Notes under the pieces: model-generated
What the model saw: the letters and a program-made list of their open reading frames with translations, nothing else
Database searches by the model: none
Told to the model about the DNA's origin: nothing
Position numbers and translations under genes: made by a program
Source: Scenedesmus sp. ARA3
Taxonomy: Eukaryota > Chlorophyta > Chlorophyceae > Sphaeropleales > Scenedesmaceae
DNA: 47,304 nucleotides
Direction: 5' to 3'
NCBI GenBank assembly: GCA_004335835.1
Contig: RWJK01001499.1
Location: 1-47,304 of the forward strand
Shown here: positions 1-10,510 of the stretch, piece by piece
How the letters are laid out: every line of letters starts with the position of its first letter
Numbering within the stretch: the first letter of the stretch is position 1

Positions 1-603
1 ATCTCACACACAGAGGTTTTCATGGGGTTGAACCTCATTTGAGTGACAGCCCGAGCTGAGCTGATTGCAGCTTCAAATCCTTTCAGGTGTTCGTGGTGGC
101 GTATGCCGCGTGAGTACACCAGTGTAACCCCTCTCTCTCTCTCTCTCGCACCCAAAGCGAGAATCATACCACTAGACCAACTTCCCGCCCAAGCGGGTGC
201 ACCGGCTGGTGCCACTGCCGCTGGCGCCAGTAAAAACTTACGTGACTTCAGGGCCCAGAGTGATGTCAGTTGGCGGCTGAGTCTGGTGCGCTGGGGACGT
301 ATGTCCCTTGTCGGCTTGAGTCTAAACAAGCCCCTGTACAATCCACCCTATCTTCTTCTTGAGTTGGCGGCTTGATCTCACACACAGAGGTTTTTCATGG
401 GGTTGAACCTCATTTGAGTGACAGCCCGAGCTGAGCTGTTTGCAGCTTCAAATCCTTTCAGGTGTTAGTGGTGGCGTATGCCGCGTGAGTACACCAGTGT
501 AACCCCTCTCTCTCTCTCTAAGTTGGCGGCTTGATAAACAAGCCCCTGTACAATCCACCCTATCTTCTTCATCTTCTGGCGGCTTGATCTGGTTCAAGCT
601 GGT
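1..603. repeat. Tandem direct repeat, two copies of a dispersed (SINE-like) element
   Basis: Copy 1 begins at base 1 and copy 2 at about 374, with the same opening (ATCTCACACACAGAGG) and then near-identical sequence through a CT-dinucleotide tract. Copy 2 lacks about 200 bases of copy 1, including the tRNA-Pro-like part, and the copies share their end (CCCTGTACAATCCACCC). Related pieces recur inside introns of the Cys-rich gene at about 26754-26830 and 28720-28790, so this is a dispersed family. Open frames in this stretch are not convincing as genes. Confidence 0.8.
143..190 (-). pseudogene. 5' half of tRNA-Pro (TGG anticodon) inside the repeat
   Basis: Read on the minus strand, this stretch has the A-box TGGTCTAGTGGTA, an anticodon stem and the loop CTTTGGGTG of a eukaryotic tRNA-Pro(UGG). 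It then runs into a GA-dinucleotide tract instead of a T arm, and no B box follows. It is therefore a truncated tRNA, and could be the head of a tRNA-derived SINE or a decayed gene. Confidence 0.65.
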
Positions 604-1098
604 GTGTCAGGGTCTGTGGGAAGCTTGGCCTATTCTGAACGTCAATCAGCTGACCCTCTCCAAAGCGAGACCAGTTTTGAACTTAGCGCGGCTGGCAACA
701 GCACTGGTGGCAGCTGGCAGTGTAGTTTCACGCAGGTAGTAACAAGGTTCGGCGCTGTCAATCCGCCTGCCAAGGTTGCTCCAAACAGCGTCACGTTCGC
801 GTCATCTTACACTTTTCTCGGGGCCTGTAATTTGTCTCTTGACAGCGGAGGCACCGAATGTTGCGACGTACAGGTGACTCAGGGGGCCAATGCAGTGTGT
901 GCACCCACAAATGGCGGAATAGCACCCCGGTACACTTGCACGCGCAGTAAGAGAGGTACACGCACCAGTTGTGATTTGAGCTGCAACGCAATCACCGCAG
1001 CAAGCAAATTGGTCACTATTGTATGTGATGGCGCTGGAGTGACAATTGAACTGCAAGCTAGCACTCTCATTGCTTCTTCCTACATCAAGTATGCCTAG
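535..1098 (+). CDS. Terminal exon of an unidentified Cys-rich protein (partial)
   Basis: An open frame runs from just after a stop at 532-534 to a TAG at 1096-1098. There is no in-frame ATG near its start, so if it is real it is a last exon. A plausible acceptor is the TGTGTCAG ending at 610. The encoded 160-odd residues contain many cysteines (for example ECCDVQV, SCDLSCNA) and Ser/Thr/Gly-rich segments, suggesting a secreted protein. The upstream exons would have to lie across the repeat at 1-603 or outside the window. I do not recognise the family, and a chance open frame cannot be excluded. Confidence 0.35.
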
Positions 1099-1416
1099 TA
1101 GGGTTCACCTGCGTCTTCACTTAGGTGTGGGTGAGCACTGCTCAGCCGTGGGCATGGGTGAAAAGGGCTTGCCTGTGATACGCCTGTGAGGCAGCCTCAT
1201 GAGCACGGGGGCCGCGTTGCGCGCAGCAAGCATGTGCGTGTCATGCACAGTGTGCGTGTGGCCACATGGAGGACGGGCACGTGACCGCATGAGCATTTTT
1301 TAGTATGTATTACTAGCTTTGTTTACAGCCGTCCAAACAGTTGAACGCGCCGTGCACATGATCGTCACATGATTCGTGTGTGTGCGCTGCTCCCACCGGA
1401 GTGGGTCTCTGCGCTT

Positions 1417-1760
1417 TCACCAGCTTTCACACTTCCGTGCTCGTCAGTTTCCGCCTGCCCTGTCGACTCAGACCTTGAAGTTTGAGCAGTGTTGCTCCCC
1501 TAGCAGCAAGGGCATGAGCTGCTATAAGGTCACAGCAGAGTTGTGTGCCTGGAACACTGCCTCCGCTTGACAAACCCTACATGGCATGACAGTGCCAGCC
1601 GGTAGAGGATGCACTGTGTCAGTTGCATGTTACACAACCGACGTTGACTAGCGTGTGTTGTGATCGTCAAAACTTGAGTGCCGCAGCTATCCTTCAGCTG
1701 GTTCTTGCGCTGCGCTGCATGCCAGCTTTGCACTTCCCCCATATGTACAAAACAGGACGT
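1417..1760. repeat. Diverged repeat, copy 1 (partner at 2787-3420)
   Basis: Blocks shared in the same order and orientation with 2787-3420 include TTTCCGCCTGCCCTG, the segment around GTGTTGCTCCCCTAGCAGC, the segment around GACAGTGCCAGCCGGTAGA, and GACGTTGACTAGC. The hAT-like element lies between the two copies. No coding capacity is convincing. The rest of 1099-2005 holds no recognisable gene. Confidence 0.7.
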
Positions 1761-2005
1761 CAGGCCTCGGGCAGCAGCACAGCATGCATTGCGAGCTGCA
1801 GCAGTGCCTGCAGCTGTAGCCGGCCTGCTTAGTATGTATGCGGAAGCTGTTCCTGTGCGGTGGCTACAAAAGAGTGGGATGGCGTTGAAGAAGAGATTTT
1901 GTCTGGAAATGGCGTGTTGTACTGTTGATGCGGGGTGGATCACAGCAGCTGATCTGGGTGAGAAGTTGTGGGTCACAATTTGAAGGGTGGCAGATGTGTT
2001 ATGAG

Positions 2006-2678
2006 TAGGGATGTGCGCGGACGTATAATTTTACCTTCTATACTATTATTTATAACGTACAACACGTATAAACGTATTTATCTTCAAGCACTGGGCCAAG
2101 TTTGTGATGTGTGAGCTGAAAGTAGGGCGAGTGACTCACTCTCGCGATCGGGTGATAGCTTGCCTTCTCCTGTAACAGAGAGAGGCTTGTTACAGGTAAC
2201 AAGCCTCTTCTTCTTCTTGTATTTATACCTCGTATAACAGTATAAAAAAATCATGTTTGTGCAACAAGGGGTTTTATGATGATTTTGAAAATGCAGGATT
2301 GTTGAGGATGTTGTCAAGTATTATTTTGTTGCTTTGAAGCACCTACAGCTGCCAGCTGAGTGCAGAAATGGTGGAGTTTTTGTAAAATATACCTATTATA
2401 CTATCTTACTGTTACTAGTATAATACCACTTATACTATATAAATCGCATGATACTCATGCGTTTATACTGAGTATATGATATTTCGTGAACGTATAATGC
2501 GTGTAAGACGTATAAATCGCCCATTATACACATATTTATACGAGTATCCAGCGTATTCAGCGTATATTATAACTATACGTCAAATATGCGTATAATCAGG
2601 CTCCCAAACATTATACGACGTATAATACCGTATAATACACTTCCGTATATTATACGTCTATATGTCCGCACATCCCTA
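2006..2678. mobile_element. Non-autonomous hAT-like MITE with 8-bp target site duplication
   Basis: The ends are inverted: TAGGGATGTGCG starts at 2006 and its reverse complement ends at 2678. The TIR continues with about one gap into GGACGTATA. The element is flanked by perfect 8-bp direct repeats GTTATGAG at 1998-2005 and 2679-2686. Eight-bp duplications and a TAGGG-type terminus are hallmarks of the hAT superfamily (family knowledge). The interior is AT-rich, has dozens of CGTATA-like motifs near both ends, and has no transposase frame, so it would need a transposase supplied in trans. Confidence 0.82.
2181..2208. repeat. Perfect 13-bp inverted repeat (hairpin) inside the MITE
   Basis: Arms 2181-2193 and 2196-2208 are exact reverse complements separated by a two-base loop (AG). 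They lie next to a segment (about 2105-2180) that is shared with 15375-15445, so part of the MITE interior may be a captured dispersed repeat. Confidence 0.75.
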
Positions 2679-2786
2679 GTTATGAGGCATACTTTTTGCC
2701 TCTATGTCCGCAAGGGGGTTTGCGGAAGAACTTGTCCTGTGCGCGGTACTTGCACCAAACTCAGCCGCTGCGCAGTTCCTGTGGAG

Positions 2787-3420
2787 ATCACCAGCTTTTC
2801 ACGCTTCCGTGCTCTTCTGTTTCCGCCTGCCCTGCCGTCGCAGACTTTGAAGCATGATATGCTGCTTGAGCAGTGTTGCTCCCCTAGCAGCAAGGGCAGG
2901 AGCTGCTAATAAGGTTACAGCAGAGTTTTGCGTCTTCCGCAATGCCTGTTACTGGCTGCCCTGTTGGCGCAGACTTCGAAGTTTGGTGTGCTGATGCACC
3001 AGCTTGACACACCCTGCATGGCTCGACAGTGCCAGCCGGTAGAAAATGCACTGTGTCAGCTGCATGCACTGCACCATCGTGGTGCAACAGTGTTGCAGTC
3101 ACGCTGACGTTGACTAGCTTTGATTACAATCGGCAAGACACTTGCAGTCGAGTTTGCATGCATTGCTAACTCTGAATTTGTGATCAGACGATGCAACGTC
3201 TCATATGAGAGCCGGCTGCACATGCACAGCTGTGGCTGCAGCCACGCAGCGGCGTCCCCACCCTTCCAGGCGATGAGTGACATCAGCATTTTCTGCAGTC
3301 ATCGCTGTCCCATGCTTGGCTGCCATCCCAGTGCTGCACCGACGCTACTGCAGCCGCCGTGTGTGCTGCAGCCATCCTTCAGCTGCCTAATGTTGCGCTG
3401 AGCTCCAGCTTTGCGCTGTC
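2787..3420. repeat. Diverged repeat, copy 2 (partner at 1417-1760)
   Basis: This is collinear with the copy at 1417-1760, with short insertions. The final shared block is GCAGCCATCCTTCAGCTG near 3368, matching GCAGCTATCCTTCAGCTG near 1683. The sequence is non-coding as far as can be seen. Confidence 0.7.
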
Positions 3421-5294
3421 TTCATGCGAAAGAGCGGCATACCTTTCAGCAGCAGCAGGCTTGTGCTTCTTGCGCACAAGGTGTTGGCGTGCACTGGTGT
3501 AACGTTCAACCAGTCCAGTGACCTGCAACTTGCAGGGTGCCTGCCAGTGTGAGCCTGGTGACGTTTACCGGGCAGAACGGTGCTAGCTTGATGCCAGTCA
3601 ACTGTCGTGGAAAAAGGGCGCGAATTCCGTGATGACATGGACCGGGTTCTCGCTTTTTGCAGTTTCCGTGCTTGTAAGGTCGACATCGAATCCAATGAAA
3701 ACAGCTTGGGTCGCTTTCCTAGGTCAGTTCCTTACCCCTGTCGCCTGCACAGCTGCGGCTATAGCCGCTGCAGCAACTGCTACAACCCAAAACACCAGCC
3801 CAGAGCCTGGCTGCAGCACAACACGCGTTACTTGCCATCAAGATCAGCTGCATCACCAGCAACTCACATGCTGGCCCAGTTTGTGATGATGCCGCATACG
3901 GCGGCCACATGCTTCATGCAAGGCAAGCCGCAAGCCACGTGCAGCCCAGCACTCCTCAACCTCTGGCACCTCTCTGTGCCAGAGCCAAAGCAGCATACAA
4001 TGACTGTGGGCTGAAGCGGCGCCACACTACGCATGCGCAGCAATTCATGACAGCGACAGCACAACACCGCACTGCAAGTACCAGCATGCGTCCCAGATGC
4101 ATGCAGCCTCAGGCTACAGCTAAGTAGCCTGCACATGATGCACAACAACGTCCGGTTATTGTAATGAGGAGCCGCCATTGCAGAGGAGCCGCCATTGCAC
4201 AAGCAGAAGCACATGCGTCTGCCTGACACAAAACAGCACACACGGCCTTTGCGCATGCTGCACTGCTCAGAATAACTAAGCAAGCAAACAGGTGGGCCTA
4301 CTCCTCCTCAAACCTGCAGTGGCATGCCACGTTGTCCATGGACGCAGTCAGGCCCCCAGATCAGCATACACAGCTGTAGCCTAGCCCAATCGCCAGGCAC
4401 AACATGCAGTGGCAGAATGCAAACCAGCTAAACGCAAATTGTTGTGCTGCTGGCTGCAGCACAAATACCCCAATCACCTGCGACTGCACTGCACAGTCCT
4501 GGCCTTCACCAGGCTGCAGCTACCCAACCCATACCCAAACATCAGCAGCATTCAGCTGAGCAGCATGTGTGCAATCACACCAAACATCATGCACACACAA
4601 GCCCATGCTTGCAAATGCCTTTCACACCACCACCAAACAACACGGCCCACTTAGACCCACAAAGCCAGTAAACTCCTGCTAAAATACAGGCTGACAACGG
4701 GCAGCAGCAGGCCACAAACACGTGTATTAAAAGCCAGACACCGCTGCAGCTGCCTGCATGCCAAGTTGAAAAAGCTGTCCGAACACATACCCTGTCGCAA
4801 TGCACGTTTTCCATGATATGCGGGTGTCAAATGCATTGAGACGCAGCTTGCAGCCATGTGCTGCTCGTGCTGTTACGTCGCATAAATGCAGGCTTAAGGC
4901 ACACACCATCAGGGGGCTGTCACAACATGTGCAGGTGGTGCTGTGCCACCACAGCTCTGAAGCTGTACTGCACACCCAAGCTGACTTTAAGGTATGTTGT
5001 TGCCCCATACATGAAAGGCCAGCCAAACTTAAACACACTGAGGTCAGTTCCTGCCGTTTGTGAACCAAACCAATGGCAGCATGGCCGACAGATGACATAA
5101 GAATGCAGCACAACAGCCCACACATAACGCCAACACATGAAACACTGCTGCCATCAGCACATCAAACGCCTGCTCAATATCATACTTCCTGACTGCTGAT
5201 GCATCGATGCTCAAAAGACAGCCGCTTGCTGCCGTGCTTCCCGCCATTCAAATGCTGCTAAGCACCGCCACGTACCCATCACAGCAAGCTGCAT
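3421..5294. other. Non-coding stretch, no gene recognised
   Basis: Only short overlapping frames on both strands are present, with no phase-consistent exon chain, tRNA or clear repeat. Part of it may be the 3' untranslated region of the minus-strand gene ending at 5295. Confidence 0.5.
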
Positions 5295-5830
5295 CTAGCG
5301 CTGCTGCTGCTGCTGCTGCTGCTGGCCGCCAGCCCCATACTGGCTGTGGTTGTGATACAGCTGCTGCTTCGCCTCCCGACTCAGCACGCGTGGGTCCCGC
5401 ACATGGTGGTGCCCATGCTGCTGCTGCTGCTGCAGCAGGTCGGGTGCTGCTGCTGCCAGGCCATCCACCGAGCTGGTGGGGCTGCCTGCAGGGCTCCTGC
5501 TGCTGGGGCTGCCCCTGCCAGGGCTGCTGCTGCTGCGCGGTCCAGCTGCTGCTGCTGCTGGGCGGCCCAGCTCCTGCTCGACCTGCATGTCTGCCGCCAG
5601 CAGCTGCTGCAGGTGCTGCTGGCTGTGTGGATCAGCCTGGTGGGGGTCTGGCGGGCTGCTGGGGGCCCAGTCGCTGTCTGCTTCACTGGGGGCCCGCGTA
5701 GCTGCTGCTGCTGCTGCTGGCCAGGGGCTGTACGGCCCAGCAGGTTGCTGCTGCTGCTGCTGCTCTGGGTTAGGCCAGGGGCTATATGGCCCAGCAGGTT
5801 GCTGTTGCTGCTGAGCATACTGCGAGTACA

Positions 5831-5864
<34 letters not shown>

Positions 5865-6700
5865 GTGTTGCTGCTGTTGCTGCCGGTGGTTGCTGTGGCT
5901 GTGATGCTGGTGGCTGTGGTGGTGGCTGTGGCTGTTATGGTGGCCGCCTGGCAGCTGCTGGTGCTGATCGTGATGAGTGAGCAGGCCCAGTGACAGCTTG
6001 AGTGTGGTCAGCAGCCCGGAGCCGACCTCTTTCAGCACTGGCCGTACACCATTGCCTACAACTGGTGTGATCGCCAGCAGTAGAGGTGCGATGAGGAACT
6101 CAGGGTGCCGGCTCATCCACGGCAGCAGCATCAGCGTGAGGCTGAGTGACAGCAGCATGATGATCTGCAGGAACATCGCAGCGCAGCCACAACAGCAGAC
6201 AGCAGCGTGTGAGGTGATTAAGGATCGGGGATACTTTGGGAGGTGACAGCAAGGTGCTTGCAGGAGGTGAAGAGCGTAAACTGCAGCAGCTTGTGCTGCA
6301 GGCCTGCCAGGTGTCCCAGGACAGCATGCCTGGGGCACATGTCGCGCAGATTCCGGAAACCAGGGCTGCTCAGTTAGCAAAAGAGAAACGTACAGGTCGT
6401 CCTATAACATATAGCTGCGCTGCAGCGCCATGCAAGGACTGCTGCGCCACTGGCAACCATTTGGCAGTTGACAGCAGGCAGCACCTGTTTGACAGTTGCT
6501 TGTCAACAAGCCACAGCCTCAAACGAGATGCCGCACAGCCATGTCAGGTGGCCTTTAATGGTGTGAGGTGTAAAAAGCACTGCTTCCTTGATGCTCACCC
6601 GCACACTGTCGTCGGAGGACGAGCCTGCTGCATGGTGGCTGTGGCTGTGCTGGTGCTGTTGACCATGATGCGCAGCTTCGCTGCTAACACCATGACGCTG
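5295..6700 (-). CDS. His/Gln-rich membrane protein, unknown function (5' end uncertain)
   Basis: The main exon runs from 6164 down to the TAG at 5295 (289 residues), entered after the acceptor TTCCTGCAG. It opens with strongly hydrophobic segments (IIMLLSLSLTLMLLPWMS, then FLIAPLLLAITPVVG). It continues as a disordered tail with a His-rich block, polyQ runs of up to about 10, a repeated GPYSPWP motif (twice, about 20 residues apart) and Ser/Pro patches. A likely upstream exon is 6700-6599, in phase, encoding a matching His-rich sequence (HQHSHSHH) and ending at CGG|GTGAGC. No start codon is assignable in that exon; the alternative start is the ATG at 6176 (MFLQIIMLL), which would make the protein a single exon. 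CTG runs on the + strand here are CAG (Gln) codons. I do not recognise a family. His-rich loops can bind metal, but nothing in the sequence proves it. Confidence 0.6.
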
Positions 6701-8203
6701 CTGCACTGCCACGTGGGTTTTATGGCCATCTATAACGCTCCCGATGCGTGACGGAGCGCGAGCAGCAGCGAAAGGCCCAGCTCGCCTCAAGCTCAGCTGT
6801 GGCTTGCTGCGCAAGCAGATGCACGGCGCACGCGGACTATCTAATACACTCTGAGTGCTTTGAAGGCCATGCTGCTGTCCAGCTGCCCTTTGCAGAGGGC
6901 ACGGCATGGCAAGCTGTTTCACCAGGCAGACAAGCTGTAGCGAGCTGTTGTAGACACGGTTTCTGAGGTTAATGTACAATCAAACACCTTCAGGTGATCA
7001 GCGTCGTAAGCCAACAACACGACATGCCCTCGTGATTGCTACAGGCTGTAGTCGGCGACACCTTGTCGGGTCTCAACATGCACAAATGGAAGCAACTTGA
7101 CAGCTGGTACATTGGCCTGCTGGCTGGGCAATGTAGCAGGTCTGTGGGGGCGTGCTGCCGTGGACTGTCAATGACACGTCAAGGTGTTGCTGCCTGCCAA
7201 GGCCCACTGGGTGTTGCTGAGCACTGCCAAGACAAGCAGGCAAAATCATGCACGCCGTACCAAGCAATAGCGGGGTGATTTACATGCGCAGGACGGGGAA
7301 CAACCTGCCTTCTGTAGTCCAGGCACAAAAGATCCACCAAATCTAGGGCCCAATCATTGGGCATTGCATTGCCCGCCTGCTTGACGCCACAATGTGTCTG
7401 GCGCTCATGGACTGCAGCTGATCATTCATTTGATCATGAACTACTGCATGTGCGCCTGTATAAGTCGGCGGTGCGACTGCTTGGCAACTGTACCGCAGCA
7501 AGCCACATCATGTGGCCCACATGATCTCAGATGCAGGCTGCTGTACGGTGCTAGCCTGGGTACCGCACAGTGCCCAGAACATGCAACAGGGGCAACCAAC
7601 GCAGGCTGCAGGTCTAGCCATATGCTCATGCAAATGCCTGGTACATTTCACGTGTGTAACAATGCACTGCCAGTGCCGGGCACACACCAGCACATCAGCA
7701 TGTGCGCAAGCATACTGCATAGACCGTCTCTGCAGTGACTGCACCGTGGGTGACCCTGTTGTCGTTGGGTGTGAGCCTGATGCTCTGCAGCTAGCACACA
7801 GATGGACCAATACAGAAACAACAAAATAATTCAAAGCCAGCTGCGGACGTCTTCTGCACTAAATAAATGGGTGCCACTCACATTCATGAGGTGCCACACT
7901 CCCGCACACATGCATGCTGCTGCTTTGCCCCAACAGCCCCAAGTGCCAGACGTGCAGCACATGGTAACTGCTATGCTGCAAGTAATGCACAATATTCCTG
8001 GTGGACAGTAGACATTGTGCGTCACCACGCGGTTGACACTGCTGTGCGCCTGTCATCAGAGGCGGGTGCTGATGATAGTCTGAAAAATCAATAAACATAT
8101 GCAGCCAGTGCAGCCATGCATTCAAATTCCCAGACACGTGGCTGTCTGGCAGTGCCGCAAGTCCTCAACCTGCCACAAGCCCTGGCTCTTTGTGGTGTGT
8201 CTG
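6701..8203. other. Intergenic or upstream region, no gene recognised
   Basis: No convincing exon, RNA gene or repeat was found. Further 5' exons of the minus-strand His/Gln-rich gene could lie here, but none could be supported by phase and splice sites. Confidence 0.45.
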
Positions 8204-9530
8204 TCAGCTGGCTGCTGGGCTGCGCTGCAGCACCAGGTGGATGTTGCACTGCGCACATGTGTTGGAGCGCAGCGCTGCACTGACTGTCTTGAAGCTCTGG
8301 CCAGCAGTGGTCAGCAGCACCACCTGCGTTGTCCCGCCACTGCCAGCCTGCGCGGAATTGACAGGTATTGGCAGCAGCGACAGCAGCAGGGGTGCTTTGC
8401 AATCAGCTGCAGAGGGCCGACATGCTGCCAGGCACTTGCACAGTAAGCTGACGAGCGATGCACGCCCTGAAACACTGGTACGGAGCAGGTACATCAGCTG
8501 AACATTGCTCCTGGCGTGACATTAAATTTACAGCTCATGCTGAGGTGCAAGCAGCTGCAGCAGGCAATGGCAGGCTGCTCCGCCGCCGCCAGGCGTGGCG
8601 GCCGCCAAACACACAGCATCGCTGTCACACGCCACTACACTGCAGCTGGACCCAGATCCGTTGCAATTCAGCAAGCAGCCCGCTGCTGCCGCAGCACGGT
8701 TTCAGCACCAGAAACATTGATTGCGCCCCACCTGCGGCCGAGCTGTTGTTGCCAGCAGCACGTCTCCCGCCTGCACGCCCGCCTGCGCTGCATGCCCACC
8801 TGGCACCACCTCATCCACAAGGATGCTGCCGCTCTTTTCTGTGGCAAGAACACAGTTGCAGCAGCACGCCATGCATGCTCAATGCGGCAAAACTGGAGCC
8901 GGCTAGTATTGGTAACAGCTGGGCAGCCTGGTGTTTGCCAATGCTATGCTCAGCATTGGTAAGCACACAGTGCTGCCGCTGAGCAGTGCATGCTGAGCCC
9001 TCAGCACTGTGCAGCTGCAAGCTGAAAACACATCGGTGCGCATTGCAACGTTTTGACACTGGCGGTGCTGGTGTCCTGATGACCAAAGCACTGCTGTTGG
9101 CTGTCAGGTTCCCATTGCACGCAACAGGCTTCACCCAACACGGTCAACACGACATGTCCCAGTGACTGTACTCAAACACAGCTGCTGTGAGTTTGAATGG
9201 GTTAGAGAATCGCATCATGCAGCTGCTGCTCCAACCTGTGAGGGTGAGGCCCAGCGGCTTCTTCAGGGACACCTGGTAGGCCTCAGCGCCAGGCGCCAGC
9301 TGCAGCTGCACCTGAAAGGCCGGGTAGCCAGGCCCCTGAGGGTTGGGCACAACTACAGACGCTGCTGTTGTTGCGGAAGAGCTTGCTGCTGCTCGAAGCC
9401 GCAGCTGCCTGCTGCTGTGCCTGCTGCTGCTGGGCTGGGGCCTGCGCCAGGCATGTGCTGCTGTGTCAGCAGCAGGGTGAGGACGCACTGCAGTGCGCCT
9501 GAGCGACGGGCAGCTGCTGGTTGCTAGCAT
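8204..9530 (-). CDS. Single-PDZ-domain protein, probably plastid-targeted (3 exons, 181 aa)
   Basis: The exons are 9530-9236, 8838-8732 and 8347-8204. Phases agree throughout (295, 107 and 144 nt), all introns are GT-AG, and the stop is TGA. The first 55 or so residues (MLATSSCPSLRR onward) are rich in Ser, Ala and Arg with few acids, as in chloroplast transit peptides. They lead into a PDZ fold: a carboxylate-loop strand with KKPLGLTL, then SGSILVDEVVPGG, then AGVQAGDVLLA, the typical helix-strand of PDZ domains, and a last strand near IHLVLQR. A pair of cysteines (CAQC) precedes the last strand. PDZ domains bind C-terminal or internal peptides; small plastid PDZ proteins assist photosystem assembly or scaffold proteases, but which applies here is unknown. 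The exon 3 acceptor could instead lie 24 nt further in, in the same frame. Confidence 0.75.
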
Positions 9531-10510
9531 CAAAACTATGATATTCAGCTACTGAATGGACAAAGCCCAATGGTAAGGTTGTCCCAGGAGTTCGTGATCG
9601 TGGCGATCGTCCAGTGCTGTTCTAAGCATGTGGAAGTCGACGATTACAATCGAGATGACGACATTTTCAGGTCTAAAAAAACAATATCAAGGTTGTTTCT
9701 GTTGTAAGGGTGGTTACGCGGGTTGGATTGAGCCAAGTTGGACAGCAAAGCAAACACCTGAGCCCTGCTGCCTGACACAAGCGCAATGATACGGCACCGT
9801 TGCGGTGTGCAGCACGTATTCGCTGTCATGTACAAGCACATGGCTTGTCGAACGTTTTGCTGGCGCTGTCCAGGCACATGTAGCTCATCAGCACTGCCAA
9901 TCTGCCTCATTGCCACGGCCAGCCAGCCTGGCTGGGCGGCCCAGATTAGCCCTGCAGACTCAGCATACAGGACGCACCGTTTATGACTAGCCAAGAGCAC
10001 TGCTAAAGATTTGCAGGATTGCGGTTCCGCTATACGATGCCTTCTGATGTACACTTATTAGCTGTCTATGTCTCCCCTGCTAGCACGGCCAAAGCCCGCT
10101 GGTCAGCAGCAAGCAGATGAGCTTTGAGCAGGCGAAAGCAGCACCTGGCGGCACTGTAGTAAGACATTCAGGGCATGTAAGAGGTCCGAGGCATAGCGAT
10201 CAGGCATAGCTGCATTACTGCGGGCTGTAGTTTCAAACTGTCCTGCAGGTTACTTCCCCACTCAAAACATTGTCATGCCTATACGACTCTCCATGCGATG
10301 ATAGGTCGATACGTTGAAGCAAGCAAAGTTTTCAATTGTATTTTATGTATCTTCAATGAGATCAAGTTCATCCGGCGGGCTGGCGTGCTTTTGAACGCGA
10401 GCAAACTGCGACATCCCCAGTTCCGGCCTTTGGCACATGCACACGATCGGCTTCTTTCACCTGAGAATGCCATAATATTTTTAGGTCAGTGAAGCTGTGC
10501 TGGGTTCGCC
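9531..10510. other. Intergenic region between divergent genes
   Basis: This lies between the start of the minus-strand PDZ gene and the start of the plus-strand RHL1 gene, so it should hold both promoters. No clear TATA element or conserved motif could be assigned. Confidence 0.5.

Noticed and set aside
5207..5993. Plus-strand Leu/Ala/Cys-rich frames opposite the polyQ gene
   Set aside because: These are antisense shadows of CAG-rich coding sequence.
8732..8838. Suspected frameshift within the PDZ domain
   Set aside because: Rereading the reverse complement showed no extra base; the exon is 107 nt and continuous in frame.
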